53,760 nt of DNA from Stentor coeruleus (taxonomy: Eukaryota > Ciliophora > Heterotrichea > Heterotrichida > Stentoridae): the NCBI GenBank assembly GCA_001970955.1, contig MPUH01000449.1, forward strand, positions 1 to 53,760, written 5' to 3'. Made by a program: the position numbers and the translations under genes. Of this stretch, positions 1 to 10,168 are shown in pieces. Position 1 is the stretch's first letter. Each line of letters starts with the position of its first letter. Under the pieces are notes generated by a model, which made no database searches, had not been told where the DNA came from, and saw nothing but the letters and a program-made list of their open reading frames with translations.

Positions 1-827
1 TATATATGTAAACTCACAGCTTTTGTTTTGGGTTCTAGAATTTATATGTAAAAAGCAAAATTTCTCAAATTAAAAACGAGTGTGATCATATCATAAAAAA
101 ATGTATCTAGTATTTTTCTTTGAGTTTTGTTAGAATTTTATATGCATTTCTAAATACTAAGAAAATATATTAATAAAATCATTTGATATATATTTTTAGA
201 TATAAGATGATTATATAAAGAAGCAACTAAAAATAAGAGTGCTAAATACTAAATGTTAATATTTTATAATTAAATATATTGTAAAGACTCTATGGGGATA
301 TATTAAAAAGTATTGAAAAACTGAAAAACTGAAACTTAAGCTTATATAATCTCATAACCCTAACATCCTAACTTATTAAATTTTCTAAACCTAAAATTCT
401 AAACCATAAAATAGTGTTAACGCTTACGCTGATATTATATATAATCCAAAAACAGCTATCTGATAATATGGCAAAAACCTATTATAAAAACATCATCATA
501 AAAAAATATCAAAACCCACCTCAAACCATTACAAACGATCTTTATCCCCTATTCTAAAATCCAAAATCTTTAAAATTTAATCTTTAAATTTTTTATACAA
601 AAACACTTCTTCCTCAAAATCTTATCCTTCATTTTCTTCCAAAGCACCCAAATCTCGAAACTAAAAAAACATCCTCAAAAAAATATCAAAAATTTGCATC
701 CTCAAACCCAATGACAATTTTCTAATGATTGCATACAAAGATTTTTATATGTATTTTACATCAGTTTTTTATGAGCAAAATTTAAATACCAAAACAATGG
801 ATTTTAATCTTAATAATAATACAAACA
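1..827. other. 5' flank of first gene, no gene seen
   Basis: No credible open frame. From about 350 the + strand becomes rich in A and C and poor in G, the composition found left of nearly every gene in the window. It includes one telomere-like octamer CCCTAACA at 358-365, not repeated in tandem. Confidence 0.6.
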
Positions 828-1898
828 ATGGGAAGTCTCTGTTCTTCATATATCACGAATATATCATCTTCAAGTACAAGTAATGAAAGCTTATCTCCAT
901 CTTTTGAGAGTTCTAAATACCTTCAACTTAAGCATTTTCATTATTTGTCAACTTTAGGTGAAGGATCTTTTGGTAAAGTTATTCTTGTTAGAAGAAAAAG
1001 TAACGAACGTTTATATGCGATAAAACTTATAAATACAGATCGACTGATTGATTTGAGGAAAAGGGAGTATGCTATGTTTGAAAGGCAAGTTTTAGTTGAA
1101 TTTCAAAACCCTTTCATTGTAAAACTCCATCATATATTTGAAAGCTCGGGGAAACTCTGTTTTGTCCTTGATTTTATGCAAGGAGGAAATCTTGGATTTC
1201 ACTTGAAAAAACATAATAGGTTTAGTAATAGAGTTGTCGCGTTTTTCGCTGCTGAAGTTATTGTAGCATTGGAAATACTTCATAAAAAAGAGTTTATTTA
1301 TCGAGACTTAAAACCAGAAAACATTTTATTAGACATTGATGGACATATTAAACTTGCTGATTTTAACTTAAGTACAACCATAGAAGATTTGAATGATACT
1401 ATATGTGGTTCACCTGAATATGCAGCTCCAGAAGTACTTAATGGTGAAATTCAAGGCATTGAATTAGATTTCTGGGGTTTTGGGGTTCTTCTTTATCATA
1501 TGCTTCAAGGTACAACACCTTTTAGAGCGAATTCTTATTTTGATATCTGTAAGAATATCTTGTTAAGTAAATATAGTTTTACTTCAAATTTTGATAAGAA
1601 CGCAATTGATCTGATTAGTAAATTATTGGTTGCTAACCCGAAAGAAAGATTAACTAACCATATGGCAATAAAAAATCACAAGTTCTTCGCAGACATTGAC
1701 TGGGCATCAGTCGAAGCACGAAACCTCGAATCACCAATAAAACTTCGAGTAAAAAACCCTTTAGACCTAAAATATTTCCCCAAGAAAAAATACCCTACTA
1801 TGACTTTCTCAGCACAAAACGAATTGGATGTAAACCAAAATGACCAAAGTAGTTATAGTCAATTTAGTGACTTTTCTTATAATTCTGAGATAAATTAG
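828..1898 (+). CDS. AGC-type protein kinase, YANK/STK32-like, probably acylated
   Basis: A 356-residue serine/threonine kinase. Visible motifs are the glycine loop GEGSFGKV (44-51), the VAIK-type lysine K66 in YAIK, YRDLKPEN (158-165), and an activation segment with CGSPEYAAPE (193-202). The Mg-binding motif reads DFN (178-180) instead of DFG, a hallmark of the YANK/STK32 group. The tail after the catalytic domain (DIDWASVEARNLESPIKLRV) also resembles that group. The N-terminus MGSLCSS has Gly2, Cys5 and Ser6, which fits N-myristoylation plus palmitoylation, so membrane anchoring is inferred. The first ATG is used; the upstream flank is A/C-rich as for other genes. It is convergent with the next gene, only 14 bp away. 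Confidence 0.85.
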   Translation: MGSLCSSYITNISSSSTSNESLSPSFESSKYLQLKHFHYLSTLGEGSFGKVILVRRKSNERLYAIKLINTDRLIDLRKREYAMFERQVLVEFQNPFIVKLHHIFESSGKLCFVLDFMQGGNLGFHLKKHNRFSNRVVAFFAAEVIVALEILHKKEFIYRDLKPENILLDIDGHIKLADFNLSTTIEDLNDTICGSPEYAAPEVLNGEIQGIELDFWGFGVLLYHMLQGTTPFRANSYFDICKNILLSKYSFTSNFDKNAIDLISKLLVANPKERLTNHMAIKNHKFFADIDWASVEARNLESPIKLRVKNPLDLKYFPKKKYPTMTFSAQNELDVNQNDQSSYSQFSDFSYNSEIN

Positions 1899-1912
1899 TT
1901 AAGAAATTTTAT

Positions 1913-3583
1913 TTATTCACCACTTAATATATCGATTTTATCTAATTCAGAATCTGTTTGAAAATCAAAGAAAACTTTTCCATTTATTTTTTGTGATCTT
2001 CTATTAGGTTTATATGATGTATTAGGGATTTGTTTTATATCTTCATCATATACAGAAGGATGCTCGCTATCTGAATCACTTATTGTGAAAAAAGGTTGTG
2101 TTGCGAGGTTTTTAGGTTTAACATATGTGAAACTTGGGGTTATATTTGTGAAGTCTATAGAGTTTTTTTTCCTGAGGTCTTTGATAGCTTCTATAAGAGC
2201 TAGTTCGTTAGTTTTAGCTTTTTCTAATTCGAATTTTAGAGTTTGGTTACTGTATAGTAACAATACATTCCCATTTTCCAAATGTTCAAGGTTTTTCTTT
2301 ATCTTACAATTTTCTTCTTCAGCATCTCTGTTCATTTTATCCATCTGGTCAATGTTTACTTTATAAACTTCATTTTGGTATTTTAAAGCTTCGTTTTCTT
2401 TAACCAAACTGCTGTTTTCGTTTGCGATAGTATAAAACATACTTTTGGTTTTTATTAAACATTTTTCTAACTCTTGATTGCTTTGACTCAATTCTTTAGC
2501 TTTATCTTCAAACATCTGCTTTTCTTCTAGTAATAGAATGTATTTTTCTTGCATATTCTTCAAATCAATTTTATATGTATTTAATAGTTCTTTTGAATCA
2601 ATCAGCTCTTCTTTTACTTTAACTAATTCTCCTGATTCCTTACAGTGACTAGGGCAAAAACCATGTTCATTACATATTTTCTCGCAATCAAAAAAATCCT
2701 GAAAATTTAATTCTGAGTCTAAATCACTAAAACTATCATTTAAAGGAGTAGGTTTAGGAAATGGGTCTTCAACAAATACGACAAATTTCATTTTATTTCC
2801 AGCATTTAAAGAGACAAAACCTGAAGATTTCCATTCATCAAACAGTTTTTTTGTTTCATGGATTTGATTCAGGGCAAAAATTATTGAGTCTTTGCTTTTT
2901 TGCGATATTTTCGCCTGGCCTGAGATTTCTTTTTCTAATACTTTTTTATATGAAGTCAAAATTTTTTTCATCCTCAGTGTTTTATCTTTAGAATCAGTAT
3001 TTATTAGTCTTATAAACTCTTTACATAGTTTCCGTACTCTATGAATATCGCGTTTTGTTACATTTTTTTCATTGAAATCACAAGATTTCAAGAAAAACGA
3101 AGGGGGAAACTCGATGTCTTTGAGTTTAAGACTTTGATAAACTGTTAAAAACTTAGTTTCTTTACCTCGAGCGTCTTTAGCATAGATTTCTCCCCAGTTT
3201 TCTATGCATTGAAGCATGATTATGATTATTTTAAAAGCACTTGTGTCAGAGTCTTGTAATGCTGATAACCAAAGTTCAAAATCATTACAGTCGGTTTGGA
3301 AAATTATCAACTCGGGGACTTTTTTGATTATTTTTTTATGTGTAAATGAGACAATAATTGGTAGTTGGCTTTGCATTAGTGATCTTAGGGCTCGAACTGC
3401 TTGAAGTTTTTGGAGGTTGCTTCGGTTCTCGGAAAAGAGAACTTTTTTCAGTAGCTCTAAGATATCTTTTAAGGTATCTTCTGAGAGAGAATGAAGTAAT
3501 TTAAGAAGCTTGGAAAGGTTTTTATCTGGTTCTAAAGAATCAATCATGTTGATGATTAAAGCCTTCGCTTCATCGTTTTGCAT
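1913..3583 (-). CDS. VHS/ENTH-like domain plus long coiled-coil protein
   Basis: A 556-residue protein. Residues about 20-165 are a predicted all-helical domain. The segment NWGEIYAKD (129-137), followed by KETKFLTVYQSLKLKDIEFPP, resembles the last helices of VHS domains of endosomal sorting adaptors (TOM1, GGA, Hrs). Residues about 190-260 are a further helical region that could be GAT-like. Residues about 310-480 form a long coiled coil, and the C-terminus is acidic and polar. By family, VHS proteins bind sorting signals or ubiquitin on endosomes. The VHS call rests on pattern resemblance only, so it is moderate; the coiled coil is clear. The start is the only upstream ATG, followed by A/C-rich (coding-strand) 5' flank. 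Confidence 0.6.
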   Translation of the reverse strand: MQNDEAKALIINMIDSLEPDKNLSKLLKLLHSLSEDTLKDILELLKKVLFSENRSNLQKLQAVRALRSLMQSQLPIIVSFTHKKIIKKVPELIIFQTDCNDFELWLSALQDSDTSAFKIIIIMLQCIENWGEIYAKDARGKETKFLTVYQSLKLKDIEFPPSFFLKSCDFNEKNVTKRDIHRVRKLCKEFIRLINTDSKDKTLRMKKILTSYKKVLEKEISGQAKISQKSKDSIIFALNQIHETKKLFDEWKSSGFVSLNAGNKMKFVVFVEDPFPKPTPLNDSFSDLDSELNFQDFFDCEKICNEHGFCPSHCKESGELVKVKEELIDSKELLNTYKIDLKNMQEKYILLLEEKQMFEDKAKELSQSNQELEKCLIKTKSMFYTIANENSSLVKENEALKYQNEVYKVNIDQMDKMNRDAEEENCKIKKNLEHLENGNVLLLYSNQTLKFELEKAKTNELALIEAIKDLRKKNSIDFTNITPSFTYVKPKNLATQPFFTISDSDSEHPSVYDEDIKQIPNTSYKPNRRSQKINGKVFFDFQTDSELDKIDILSGE

Positions 3584-4634
3584 TTTTGTATTTTTATATG
3601 ATGATTATTTACAAATTATTGATAGTAAAGATATTTAATGATGAAATTATGTGATAATAATTGTTAGGTGTTGAAGCATTTTGTGAAATTTCTGTGAGGT
3701 TTTTATATGAAGGGTTGAGTTTATTGAAAATGAAACGCTTTGGAATTTATGTTTTTTATGGAAATTGTGAGGATTATTGCGTATAAAGGATTTTATAGTT
3801 ATAAGATTATATGTAATATGTTATTAAAAAGGATTATTATGAGAAATTAGGTAAATGAATATGGGTATTGAAAATGTGTATAAGTTTTATATAGTAAATA
3901 TAACTGTTTTGGTTTAGGGTAATAATTATATGCATGTGTGAATGAATTTAAATGGTTTGTGTAAGATTTATACTTATAATCTTATCTATGAAATTTATAA
4001 GATTTTATAATAAACAAATATTATCATACTCTTTACGTTTAAACAGATAAAATTTTATTATTTCATATAAAGTGTATAATGGTTTTCAATAACTTTATTT
4101 GTAAATAGAATGTTGTTTATATGAAAAAGTAATCATGGGTTAAATGTAATCTATTAAAAACATATAAAATAGATAAAGTTATGTTTATATTGTTTGAAGT
4201 AATAATATGATAAATTTTGTATGCAGCTTCAATTGTTTGGCCTCTAGATATAATCCTTTGACTATAAACTTGTTTTTTTAGTTTAAACATATTAAAATTA
4301 TATCAAAATTTTACTTAAAACACCTTATGTGAAGTTGTCATTTAGGATTTTCTAAACAAAATTATAATCAAAACCTCTGATTTATATCTAAAAACTACAA
4401 ATTCCCCAGTATCTATTTCCCTAAACACAAAAATCCCCCAACAGGACCTTATCAATCAACAACCCACTACAAACCTATTTTTTTTTTCATTTTTTCCCAT
4501 CAAAAATTCTAAAACCTTCAATTCCCCAAAAATCCAATCCAAAAAACCATCTTCAAAAAAAAATTATAAACCTTCAAAACTAAAATAATAATATTTAATA
4601 AGCACTTATTACAATAACCTCCTAATCCCAACAA
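3584..4634. other. Intergenic region, no gene seen
   Basis: About 1 kb between two minus-strand genes. The left part is rich in G and T on the + strand and the right part (about 4320-4634) is rich in A and C, with long A runs. No coding frame or RNA gene was recognised. Confidence 0.6.
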
Positions 4635-5963
4635 CTACACCACAGCTCTTCCATTTTTCTGGTATTTTTTCTCATCAAAGCTTTGCTTATTCAAGAAACT
4701 TGAGCCACAATCAATAGAATTCAGGCCAATATCATTAGTCAAAGGTGTAACCATTGCACAGTATTTTTTCCTTCCATTTTCAAAAAACCAAGGATGTTTC
4801 AATGCTTCTTCTGCTGAAATCCTCGTAACTGGGTCTGGGTTCATAAGTCTTTTAACAAGATCAATCCCATGCTCAGACACATGCTTCCATTGTTTATTAG
4901 GAAAAGAAGTTTTGCATTCTTTATTTCTGATTAGAATTTCTCCAATATCTTTTCCATTAAAAGGTGAATATCCACATAAAAGTATATACAAAATAACCCC
5001 TGCGCCAAAAATGTCAACTTTGCTTGTATATGGTTGTCGATGAAGGACCTCTGGGGCAACATATCCTGGAGATCCACAACGAAGTACTTGTTCATCACCA
5101 CTTATACAAGAAAGTCCGAAATCACAAATTTTAAACTCAAATTCGCTATCAGGTTTTTTCATAAGAAGATTTTCAGGTTTTAAATCCCTATGAATTATTT
5201 TATTGTCATGTAAATATTGTATCCCTTCTAGTAAATTAATCATGAACTTTGCTGCGACAAACTCATGAAATCGGTCTCTTTTCTGTAATCTATGGAATAA
5301 ATCTCCTGCAGGCATATAGTCCATAACCAAACTTACCATGTTTTCTGACTCATAGACTTTATGTAAATTCACAATATTTTGATGATAAATTTTTCTCATG
5401 ATATCAATTTCATTTATAGCAGATTGGACACCTCTGGGTGTATGAAGTATAGTTTCTTTTAAAATATTTTTTACTGCATATTGTTCATGTGTCCCAAGAT
5501 CCTGAGCTAAATAAACCTGAGCATAATTCCCTTTACCAATTTCTTTTATTATCGCATAATCTTCTTCAATATCAGACATTATGGCAACTTTACTCAAATG
5601 GTCAAGCCAATCATCAAGTTCTGAAGAATTCTCAGTATAAAAATCTTGGAAAAATTCTTTATGGCCTAGTTTAAAGCCAAATCTTGCATCTGAGCCGGAC
5701 TCTTCAGTAAAAGGCTCAACTTTTTTCCAACAAATTTTCGACACAAACTTAGGGATTTTCCCTGATTTTTTCATGTAAAAAAGATTGGTTTTTGTTAGAA
5801 TAAACGACCTTTTCTTGAGTAAATCATTTGATTGAGGGAGTTTTAGTTGACCTTGGAATATGAAATTATTTGAGACTTCGTTTGTATAGTCTTCATTTGG
5901 AACAGTCCAGAAATTCCCATTTGGATTCAAGTCAGCGTCAATTTTTTCGAATATAGATGACAT
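4635..5963 (-). CDS. PH domain plus CaMK-type protein kinase
   Basis: A 442-residue protein. Residues about 32-127 look like a PH domain: strands around FIFQGQLKLP and RSFILTKTNLFYMKK, and a closing helix ELDDWLDHLSKVA. Residues about 137-393 are a CaMK-group kinase with GKGNYAQV (143-150), K165, HRDLKPEN (258-265), DFG (281-283) and CGSPGYVAPE (296-305). All catalytic residues are present. No EF-hands follow, so this is not a CDPK. The 49-residue tail has no recognised autoinhibitory helix. PH-kinase fusions of this kind are known in ciliates. The PH domain suggests recruitment to phosphoinositide membranes (inference). The gene ends in TAG. Confidence 0.85.
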   Translation of the reverse strand: MSSIFEKIDADLNPNGNFWTVPNEDYTNEVSNNFIFQGQLKLPQSNDLLKKRSFILTKTNLFYMKKSGKIPKFVSKICWKKVEPFTEESGSDARFGFKLGHKEFFQDFYTENSSELDDWLDHLSKVAIMSDIEEDYAIIKEIGKGNYAQVYLAQDLGTHEQYAVKNILKETILHTPRGVQSAINEIDIMRKIYHQNIVNLHKVYESENMVSLVMDYMPAGDLFHRLQKRDRFHEFVAAKFMINLLEGIQYLHDNKIIHRDLKPENLLMKKPDSEFEFKICDFGLSCISGDEQVLRCGSPGYVAPEVLHRQPYTSKVDIFGAGVILYILLCGYSPFNGKDIGEILIRNKECKTSFPNKQWKHVSEHGIDLVKRLMNPDPVTRISAEEALKHPWFFENGRKKYCAMVTPLTNDIGLNSIDCGSSFLNKQSFDEKKYQKNGRAVV

Positions 5964-6875
5964 AGATTATATTATAATAAATATCTGATAACCTCTAGTT
6001 TTATATAGGCTAATAATGAAACCACAGGAATGGTGTAGTCAAGATGTCTAAACACAGGTTTTTGAAATAGTAATAAATGATAATTCTACTTAGGAAGTAT
6101 GATGGGAATATAGTTTTTTAATAGGTATGACATTAGGGTTATAATAATATTGTTCTGAATTGTATTCGAAGCTGTAAAGGTGAATGATTCATTTTGGATT
6201 TTTATTATATAAAGATATATAAAGGTTTATAGGGAGGTTGGGCTAAATTATGATTAGGGTTTTTAAGAAGATTTTTAGGTTTTAGGGCATGTTTGGTTTT
6301 TATATAAGGATTTTTGTGGGATATTTTAGGTGATTGTGTTATGGTAATAAATTATTAAAGAAAAAATTATTAGATAATGAAAATATGATGATTAGGTGGT
6401 ATTTTGGTTTAAAACTATTGAGATTTTCATATTTTATTTTTTGAAATACTAAAAATAAGTCTTGTTGAGAGAAAAAGGATTGTTAGAAAATTTATAAAAG
6501 TATATAGAATATTTGTTCTGATTATATAGTTTTATTATGGATTTGATATTAGGTTTATAATTTGTTGTAGGATTGTAATAAACCTTCCGCGTTTATGAGA
6601 AAAAAAATATTATGTGTCATTTTTAGTTAGGATTTTTTTTAGGTTTAAGTTCATGAAAAGCTGAGAAATTATTATTTTAGGTATATGGATAAGGTTTTTT
6701 AATCCTGTTAAAAGGATTTTGTTTATGGATTTTTTTTAGGCTGATTAGAAAAGTACTGATTTGATTTTTAAAGCGGATGAGGAAATAGGATTTTGTTGAA
6801 GGTAAGGAGATGATTTGGTTTCAATGAAATGATTAGAATTGATGTTTGATTTTATTAATTTAATCCAAGCGATTC

Positions 6876-6971
6876 AAAAGATTCCAAAGAAAATCAAGGA
6901 AGTTAGGACATGATTTTAATTTAAAAGATTCAACAAAAAACAAACAGAAGGCTAGGGATATGATTTAATTG
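6876..6971. repeat. Degenerate 47-bp tandem duplication
   Basis: Two imperfect copies begin at AAAAGATTC (6876 and 6923) and both run through an AGG...ATGATTTTAATT-type ending. The period is 47 bp with many differences. Confidence 0.45.
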
Positions 6972-7756
6972 ATATTTTTATCATATAAACTAATAAGATG
7001 ATTTTAACTAATAAAAATAATAATAATTGTTGTATACTTGTAGTTATACTATATATAATTTAAAGAAACGAATATTGATCTTGCCAAAAGTTTTCATAAT
7101 ATTTTTTTTTAGGTGTAAAAGAAACTAGAGTACCGTCAGAAATTTGTCGCTAAGTATTTCCCATTAAAGATTTTTATTTCTCCTGTCTTATCTTTTATTC
7201 ACAAAAAAAGTTGATAGATGACAGAACAAAGCAATTTTTTTCTTAAAAAAAAAGTTCCTAGCCAAGGAGTAGATAGTTATTATTAAGGCTTAAGAAATCT
7301 AAGCTAGCCTGATGATTTTAATCTTGATAAATCCTAAAATAATTTTTGTAATTCATAAAAGAATTGATTATCCTAATGCTTATATGTAGGTTTTAGTCAT
7401 AAATTTTACCATAAGATGATTGTGTTAGTGAAATTTATTTATATTAAAATAGAGTAAAGTTTTTAGGAATTTTCAACATTAGGATGATTTCATATATTTT
7501 TTTATAATTTCATTTATGTTCTTATGAAATATAAAAAACATATTGCAGATTTGCACGATACTCATTAATTTTATTATCTAATTTATCTATAAATTTTATT
7601 ATTTACTAACTTTTTGAATATAAAATAATAATTCTCTTATCCTAGAATCTTAATTAATAATTAAGATACTATTTTGTGATAATCAAGTTAAATCATATAC
7701 CTTAAATATCAAGTACTTTCTTATCAAGTTTTTTTTTTGAGTTTTTTATGATTTAT

Positions 7757-7804
7757 TTTTTGATGGTTATATACCTTTATTTTCTGATGGTTATATACCT
7801 TTAT
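7757..7804. repeat. 24-bp tandem duplication
   Basis: Two adjacent copies (7757-7780 and 7781-7804) sharing GATGGTTATATACCTTTAT and differing at a single base. Confidence 0.85.
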
Positions 7805-8555
7805 TTTCATAAGAATATTATAGAATTTATATTTGGAGTTATAATTCGTTGAAGAAAAAAATATTTCCTAGCTTCTTAGCAGAATAATTAAAAATATGGG
7901 TTTCTTGTTTATACCATATAAAATTGTGAGGATTATTTAACTGATCAAGGTTTTTTATTGTATATTACAAAAAAACTGTTGAGGTATTACATGATTTTTA
8001 TGTTTGAAACTGTTGTAAATAGCTGATTAATTTATAATTTAGATTTACAAATTTCAAAATTGTTAATATATGGGGGTATCTGAAGAAAAAAACTAAAAAA
8101 ATGATGATTCTGATGATAAAAAATATAAAAATAAGATTAGCAATATCATCATATAACCTAGAACAGAATAAATCCATAATCATCTTGTCTTCTCATAATT
8201 CCTTGCACTAAACTTTATCATAAAAACAACACATCTTCTCAAAAAACATTTCAAATTCCTAAAACTTTCTTCTTCTTCCACATACTAAACCTAATATATT
8301 ATTAATAAAAATACTTATATCAATAAAACCAAGTATTTAACTAGCAAAATAATTTTCCATAAAACCCAAAAAATTTTCTATTTCACATAATTAAAACATC
8401 AAATCATTTTCCCATATTATTCTAATTATTTTTCTTTATATTCATAATAAAAACTCATCCTATATTATCTAAAAATCTCATCATAAAAACTATATTTTTA
8501 CTGAATACTTTAATTATATATAAACCTAAACATTAAAAAAAAAAACTTAAAATAA

Positions 8556-9962
8556 TTAGTATCTATCAGTCAATCGAATAAGTGGACGCATTTTCCCCCC
8601 AATCCTTGCTTTTAAACTATTAAAATCGCAATAAATCCCATTACTGATAATACAATTAATTTCCTTATTAAGCCAAGCTTTTTCAACTATAAACTGGTCG
8701 TCTTCAATAAGATCCACCCATTCCCTATCATTAAAAAATTTCCAAACAGCTTTTTTACCCATAGCATTAACCCTTTTTATCTGAATTTCTTGTCCAGTTT
8801 CAGTAACTTCACACCATTTTATAAAATCAACTATTCCACGGCCATTAAGACTTGCATAATCTTTTCTTTGATTAAAAGCTTTTTCTATAATCATGTTGTA
8901 TTTTTGAAAATATTCTTTATAGACGTTTCTTGGACCTTCAAATGCCCAATAAACTTTATTGTTATCACGTTGCATGTTTTCTCTGTTCACATCAGAAGAA
9001 TTACCACCAGGTTGATACTTTTTAGTTCTCATTTTCTCTTGTACTTTCACATGTGCCCTTTCCATTGCTTCAACTACATCTATTTTGAATTTTTCTTGGC
9101 TTTGTATTTCGTTAATTTTGGCTTCTTTTTCCTTTTCTAGCATCTCTTGTTTTGCTTTCATTTGTTTTTCCATTTCTTTTATTATCCTTTCTTTATCCAT
9201 CTCTGCTTCACGTCTTATTTTTTCTTGAAAAATCAGCTTTTCTTCTTCGAGTTTTTTTCTTTCTTCTTCTAGTTTTTTTATGTTATCTTTATGAGCTTCT
9301 TCTTTTAGTTTTTGCTCTTTTTCTTTAAGCAGAGCAGTTTCTTCAGCTTGTTTTTGAAGTGCTTTTTGTAGTTGCTCTTTTTCATCTGTTTGTTTTTTAA
9401 GTTCTTTTTCGTTTTCTTTAGTGAGTCTTTTGATTTCTTCTTCTTTTAGTTTGTCTTCGGTTTCTTTGCGGATTTTCGCCTCTTTTTCCATTCGTTTTTT
9501 AATTTTTTCTTCTTGTTTTCTAAGCTTCCTTTCCATCTTTTTCTTGTTTTTCTCTTCAGCCATTATAACAGCAACAGTAACTTCTTTTTTTAACTCTTCT
9601 TCATGTTTTTGTTTTAATTCATTAGTCACAATTTCTGCTTTTTTCTTTTCTTCTTCAAATTGCTTTAAAAGTTTTTCTCTTTCTTCTTTTTCCTTTTGTT
9701 TTTCTTTTTTCAATGTTGTCAAAGTCGATCCTGCCTGCTCAATCATATTCAGCATGTCGTAATTAGTGTTTATTTGAGTTAAAGAATGAGTTGTTTTATC
9801 AAGAGGACAAGTGAATTTATTACCTTTTTTAATTTGGATAGTGCATTCTTTACAGAATGTATGCCCGCATGTGATAGTGCAAGGAACTCTGTTTTTTGAA
9901 TAAAGCTCCATACATATTGGACATTCTAATTGAAGCTCTTCCATATTTATTAAGGCCCCCAT
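8556..9962 (-). CDS. RING finger, coiled coil and two WWE domains; probable E3 ligase
   Basis: A 468-residue protein. The N-terminal RING has C14, C17, C32, H34, C37, C40, C52 and D55. The last zinc ligand is Asp, a C3HC3D RING as in TRAF proteins. Residues about 75-310 are a very charged continuous coiled coil rich in K and E. The C-terminal 130 residues hold two WWE-like modules. The first runs from VYWAFEG to IQIKRV, with Trp, the IE-A-F helix and VDF. The second runs from AVWKFFNDREWVDLIEDDQ to RPLIRL. By family, WWE domains bind poly-ADP-ribose, so a PAR-directed ubiquitin ligase is the natural inference. Its neighbour at 10169-11614 is a diverged tandem copy. Start at ATG 9962; a second in-frame ATG lies six codons in. 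Confidence 0.8.
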   Translation of the reverse strand: MGALINMEELQLECPICMELYSKNRVPCTITCGHTFCKECTIQIKKGNKFTCPLDKTTHSLTQINTNYDMLNMIEQAGSTLTTLKKEKQKEKEEREKLLKQFEEEKKKAEIVTNELKQKHEEELKKEVTVAVIMAEEKNKKKMERKLRKQEEKIKKRMEKEAKIRKETEDKLKEEEIKRLTKENEKELKKQTDEKEQLQKALQKQAEETALLKEKEQKLKEEAHKDNIKKLEEERKKLEEEKLIFQEKIRREAEMDKERIIKEMEKQMKAKQEMLEKEKEAKINEIQSQEKFKIDVVEAMERAHVKVQEKMRTKKYQPGGNSSDVNRENMQRDNNKVYWAFEGPRNVYKEYFQKYNMIIEKAFNQRKDYASLNGRGIVDFIKWCEVTETGQEIQIKRVNAMGKKAVWKFFNDREWVDLIEDDQFIVEKAWLNKEINCIISNGIYCDFNSLKARIGGKMRPLIRLTDRY

Positions 9963-10168
9963 TATACCAAACTACTTAAGGTGATTTTTTTTCAAATGAA
10001 AAATTTAAATCTTCATTTTCATCAAAATGCAATTAATGAAATATGATTCTAGTAAAAATGAAGAAATAACAGCAAATTTTACCTGTGTAACAATTGAACT
10101 CAATCAACTATTGAATATAATTTTCTTCTAATGACCGTTATTTAAGAGTACTTATATACTCAAATCTC

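Larger units (their letters stand above)
5964..8555. other. Gene-poor stretch of 2.6 kb
   Basis: The longest stretch with no supported gene outside the 24.5-32.8 kb island. The first 1 kb is G/T-rich on the + strand, the middle is mixed, and the last 370 bp (8180-8555) is A/C-rich. Two short tandem duplications lie inside (6876-6971 and 7757-7804). The 61-codon open frame at 7998-8183 has no protein-like composition. No tRNA, snRNA or transposase similarity was recognised. Confidence 0.55.

Noticed and set aside
358-365. Telomere-like CCCTAACA (also at 44921-44928 and 51492-51499)
   Set aside because: Only single copies, expected by chance in A/C-rich flanks and once inside UBA3. No tandem telomere tract, so no chromosome end is called.
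7757-7804. Minus-strand GTATATAACCATCAG looks like a 15-nt intron in a tandem duplication
   Set aside because: Not inside any coding frame, lacks A at position 10, and the second copy does not end in AG.
9421-9762. Ser/Phe-rich plus-strand frame
   Set aside because: Antisense shadow of the K/E-rich coiled coil of the RING-WWE gene.
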